Positions 60,983 to 64,000 of a stretch of 64,000 nt of DNA are shown here, one piece after another. A model generated the notes under the pieces. That model saw only the letters and a list, made by a program, of their open reading frames with translations, did no database searches and had not been told where the DNA came from. Every line of letters begins with the position of its first letter. Positions within the stretch are counted from its first letter, which is position 1. Both the position numbers and the translations under genes were made by a program. The stretch is from Trochalopteron elliotii. Its lineage: Eukaryota > Chordata > Aves > Passeriformes > Leiothrichidae. The stretch covers positions 191,165-255,164 of the forward strand of contig JANPWX010000358.1 in the NCBI GenBank assembly GCA_024734555.1. Direction: 5' to 3'.

Positions 60983-63188
60983 AAGAAAGCCCAAAAAGGG
61001 ACTGGTTCTTGCAGAGCATAAGTAAATCTTCCCCTTCTTCAGGTAACCCAAGAAAAGTTTGCTTTCATGAAAAGCAAAAGAAACCTGAAGAAGCAGTGAT
61101 GAGAGAAGCACAGTTGCAATAATATTCAAACCATTTGGAAGCAAATATTGTGCTTATGGGAAGTATGCAACAAAACTAAAAAAAAACCCAAGCATGAAAG
61201 GCACTCCAAGTGTTAAATATTCATTAGTATTCCCCGCACCGCCTGTTCTAAATATAAGATACGTTTCAGCACAGCCCTGGTGTTTTCCCCTCCCTTACAG
61301 GATGCTGCAGCCATTCAGCTGGCGGGGTGTTCCCATGGCAACACGGCGATGCTACCTTTTGTTAGGTGAATGAAATGACCAGTGCTGAGGTCGGCCAGGG
61401 GCACACAGGCAGGGCAGGCTGAGCTGCCACGGCATCCATTGTCCCTGTTCCCTGTCACGGGCAGGTCTGGGGGCGGGAGGCAGGAGGAGATGGCAACTTT
61501 TTGCATCACAGAGCCGTGGAGACTGGGTCCAAATCCAAATTCCCTCCGTTTGCCAGGGCTGGTACAGGCAGCACAACTTGGCTCTGTGCTGCTGGCATCC
61601 CCACCCCGAAGGTTAGGAAGTGTTCAGCTTACAGAATTTTATCCCAGCCTGGATGCACCCACAAAGGGTGAACGAGAGGAAAACTGAGGGCTCAAATACA
61701 TATCACAGAGTTCAGCTGTTTCAAGGAGCCTCAGCCAGTAGTCTGACAGTGAACATAAGGATTTTTGGGGCCATTTTTCCTAGTACTGGGTACACAGGGC
61801 AAGATTCAGCTCCAAAGAGAGCTAAATTCAGGCATTTACATCTATTTGGGTAAACATCAGAAGAATCTCTTCTCTCCTTCTGGTCCATGGAGGTTTGTCA
61901 AGGTACTCAGCAGAGCCTAGAAACAGATGGAGCTCCAAGGCTGAAGCCAGGCAGGACATACCAGGTTCTAGGCAGGCATCTGCCTTGGTTTGCTGTCTAG
62001 AGTCCAGCAGACATTTAAATTATGATAATATATGAGGAGCTTGCAGGGTTTCTCATTCCCATGACTACTTAAGGAGCCAAAGGTGATTATATTCCCATCT
62101 TGTAGGATATGGTGGTTTGAATCCAGGACAGGATGAACCTCTGCAGCACCTGTGTAAACCAGACAAGTTGGTCCCTTCTACAGATGGAGAGCCTGCGATA
62201 CGCTGGGTGTAGCTGCCCAGGATCTGAGTCAAATGCTTCTCCCCTCTTCAGAAATAGAATGAGGATGCAAGTGTTCACATGCTCCTTTTGCCTCTGCAGT
62301 GCCTTTGATCTGAAATCGCAGGAGCAGAGGCTGTAGAACGAGTCTGCAGTAATTTGAGCTTTGCTGTGAGTCGCAGCCCAGCAGAGGAACGAGGTGTCAG
62401 ACCATGGCACTGCTGACAGGGTGCTGGGGCACTACTCCCCTGGCTACAGCAACCAAAGCTCTCATTTTGAAGTGAAGATAAACTTCCTTGGCTCCCACAG
62501 TTGCAAAATTACTGCTCTGAATGTGAAAGGAGGGGTTTCAAGAAGTCTGGGGCACACCGAGTGTTCATCCTGCTCCTATAGCACAAGGAGGGCAGGCTGG
62601 TGGCTGCACAGGCTCTAAAGCAGAGCATCTGCCTGGATGTCAGTTCAGCTCTAGTCCAACCTGGCGCCAGGAGTTTGAGAGGAGGGTGATGTGATGCACA
62701 ATACCCATCCACCCACTGATGTTCCAGCTCTTACAGGAAATTGCCAGGGTTTCTGAGGAGCCAAGACAAAACTCCACACAGGCAGAACCCCTTGGGTCCC
62801 TGGTCCCTCTGGTGAAGGTGGATGTGAACAGACCTTACTGCCACACACCTCACTTCAGCTGTGGTTTATGGTGATGCCATGCAGGAGCTGATAACTCGCC
62901 CAGGGACCCAGAGCATCCTTGGGTTGCAGCTGGGGGTCTCAGCCTGCACTCCCCAGATAGGGAGACTCACTGCTAGCTCACAGCCACGGGTGCTGCTCAA
63001 CAGCACCATGCTCTTTCCCAGTCCTGCTCATCCTGCTGAGCTGGGCTCTGCTCTGACTCATGCAATATCAGCACAATTCCCAATCCATTCAGATCAGAGA
63101 GGCTTTGAGTGCTGCTGAACCAGAAAGGCCCCAGCTTGCTTTTCTGGTCCCAGACTGAATTACTCTTTTGGACTTTAAGAGAAATGCC
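60983..63188. other. Unique non-coding DNA, locally GC-richer
   Basis: No gene recognised. From about 61.3 to 61.6 kb CpG is more frequent than elsewhere and an X-box-like site is present (separate entry). The rest shows nothing. Confidence 0.55.
61329..61342 (+). promoter_or_regulatory. RFX X-box-like motif
   Basis: GTTCCC AT GGCAAC is a near-palindrome fitting GTNRCC(0-3)RGYAAC with one mismatch (C for R), close to the ideal GTTGCCATGGCAAC. It sits in a small CpG-richer island-like patch. No transcript can be assigned. Confidence 0.35.
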
Positions 63189-63213
63189 TTTTTTTTTTTT
63201 TTTTTTTTTTTTT
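63189..63213 (-). repeat. T25 tract flanked by a 6-bp direct repeat
   Basis: Twenty-five T bases bounded by AAATGC at 63182-63187 (one C before the tract) and again at 63214-63219 directly after it. It looks like a poly(A) tail inserted in antisense with a short target duplication and no body, or simple slippage expansion. Confidence 0.6.
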
Positions 63214-64000
63214 AAATGCTTGTAAACAGAGATAACACAGGGAAGCTCATGAGGCACTGTGGTGTAGCCTAGTTCAAAGCAGAACTGAGCTTTAAGACAA
63301 CTGGGTTTTCATATGCTGCCATAGGTGCATTGTCCACATTATCATATTGCATTAAATTTTGACCCCGTGACCTGACATTTCCAAAATACTCAAAAGCTAC
63401 TCTCCCTTTACACTCCTCTTGAGGCTGTGGACAGTCAAATTCCCCAGACAATTTGGACAAGATGATGTTTCACAGATGCACAGATTTGTAAGCCTCTCAT
63501 CAGAGTCTGGCACAATGTTGTACAGCAGAAAAATCACAACGGCCTTGTCTTACTGGAGCCTGGAATTCCTGCTGCCATTTATTCAAAGTCTTATTAAAGT
63601 CTTGTAAATACCAATAGCAAAACACATTTATATACAACCAGCAAGAAATGGATGAGCCTGCCAGCATTCTACAGTCTCTTTAGCTCTGGAAAACTTATCT
63701 CTTCCTTCAGTATGATATGATCAGATTCGTTCACATTTGATAAGAACCTGAATTTGGCTGAGAACAGCCAAATTATATTTGAAATTAATATTTATCACTG
63801 TAGGGGGCGCCTTGCCTCCCTGATTTTACCCCATAAAGAATAATAAGAAAAATGGCCTTAAACTGCATTATCTACATGGTGGAAAGGACTGGAAGAGATA
63901 GAGAAGAAAAGGGATGTGTGGGGTTGAACACCCTCATATGTATCACTGTCTGGGAGCACTTCTGCTAGGGCTTGAAGGGCAGGAGTTTTGTCAGTCCCTG
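63214..64000. other. Unique non-coding DNA to window end
   Basis: No gene recognised. It contains one CTCF-like motif, listed separately. Confidence 0.55.
63797..63810 (+). promoter_or_regulatory. CTCF-like motif
   Basis: ACTGTAGGGGGCGC matches the CTCF core CCASYAGRKGGCRS at 12 of 14 positions, with the whole AGGGGGCGC core intact. The two mismatches are in the less constrained left end. In CpG-poor DNA this is one of the better regulatory matches in the window. Orientation is forward, core pointing right. Confidence 0.4.

Noticed and set aside
1..64000. tRNA, rRNA, snRNA genes or a prokaryote-type operon or defence system
   Set aside because: I saw no tRNA box pair with a cloverleaf, no snRNA or rRNA core strings, no ribosome-binding-site-spaced gene series, and no conserved protein family in any frame.

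Overview
The window looks like vertebrate nuclear DNA from a bird. The strongest reason is a set of CR1 LINE 3' ends carrying the avian-type tail (copies at about 6.1, 10.5, 12.3, 37.3 and 49.2 kb). A complete short solo LTR of an endogenous retrovirus at 12.5 kb and very old amniote repeats (MIR-like and old CR1-like fragments) fit the same picture. A passerine is plausible from the LTR style, but I cannot prove order or species from sequence alone. Reading frames are short and unrecognised, CpG is sparse, and microsatellites are common.

I find no protein-coding gene, tRNA, rRNA, snRNA or CRISPR array that I can support. The window reads as intergenic or long-intron sequence. Every open frame I examined is short, unrecognised, or made by a repeat. 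The longest (204 codons at 25.8-26.4 kb) has no recognisable domain.

Layout: 0-6 kb is unique DNA with one old MIR-type fragment and one faint old repeat. 6-13 kb is the most repeat-rich part: two sense CR1 copies, a perfect 17-bp-arm hairpin at 12.17 kb, an antisense CR1 tail, and the solo LTR with its 5-bp target duplication. 13-27 kb is mostly unique, with a TCTG microsatellite and a site where an NF-kB-type motif sits between splice-like signals. 27-33 kb holds an AAAAT repeat, a strong acceptor-like pyrimidine tract at 28.7-28.8 kb, a small cluster of motif matches (RFX-like, CRE-like, MEF2-like) at 31.1-31.3 kb, and a 30-unit heptamer minisatellite at 32.9-33.1 kb. 33-50 kb is unique DNA with an interrupted MIR-type copy, a CR1 with an internal tandem duplication (37.4 kb), and an antisense CR1 (49.2-49.6 kb). 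50-64 kb is unique DNA with another MIR-type copy, a pure (ATT)24 array, a G-quadruplex-type run, an X-box-like site, a 25-T tract flanked by a 6-bp direct repeat, and a CTCF-like site near the right edge.

I see no evidence for an undescribed multi-gene system. The best-supported items are the solo LTR, the hairpin, the minisatellite and the CR1 copies. Motif and splice-site calls are single-sequence pattern matches and are scored low. Repeat family names rest on remembered consensus patterns, not on a search.
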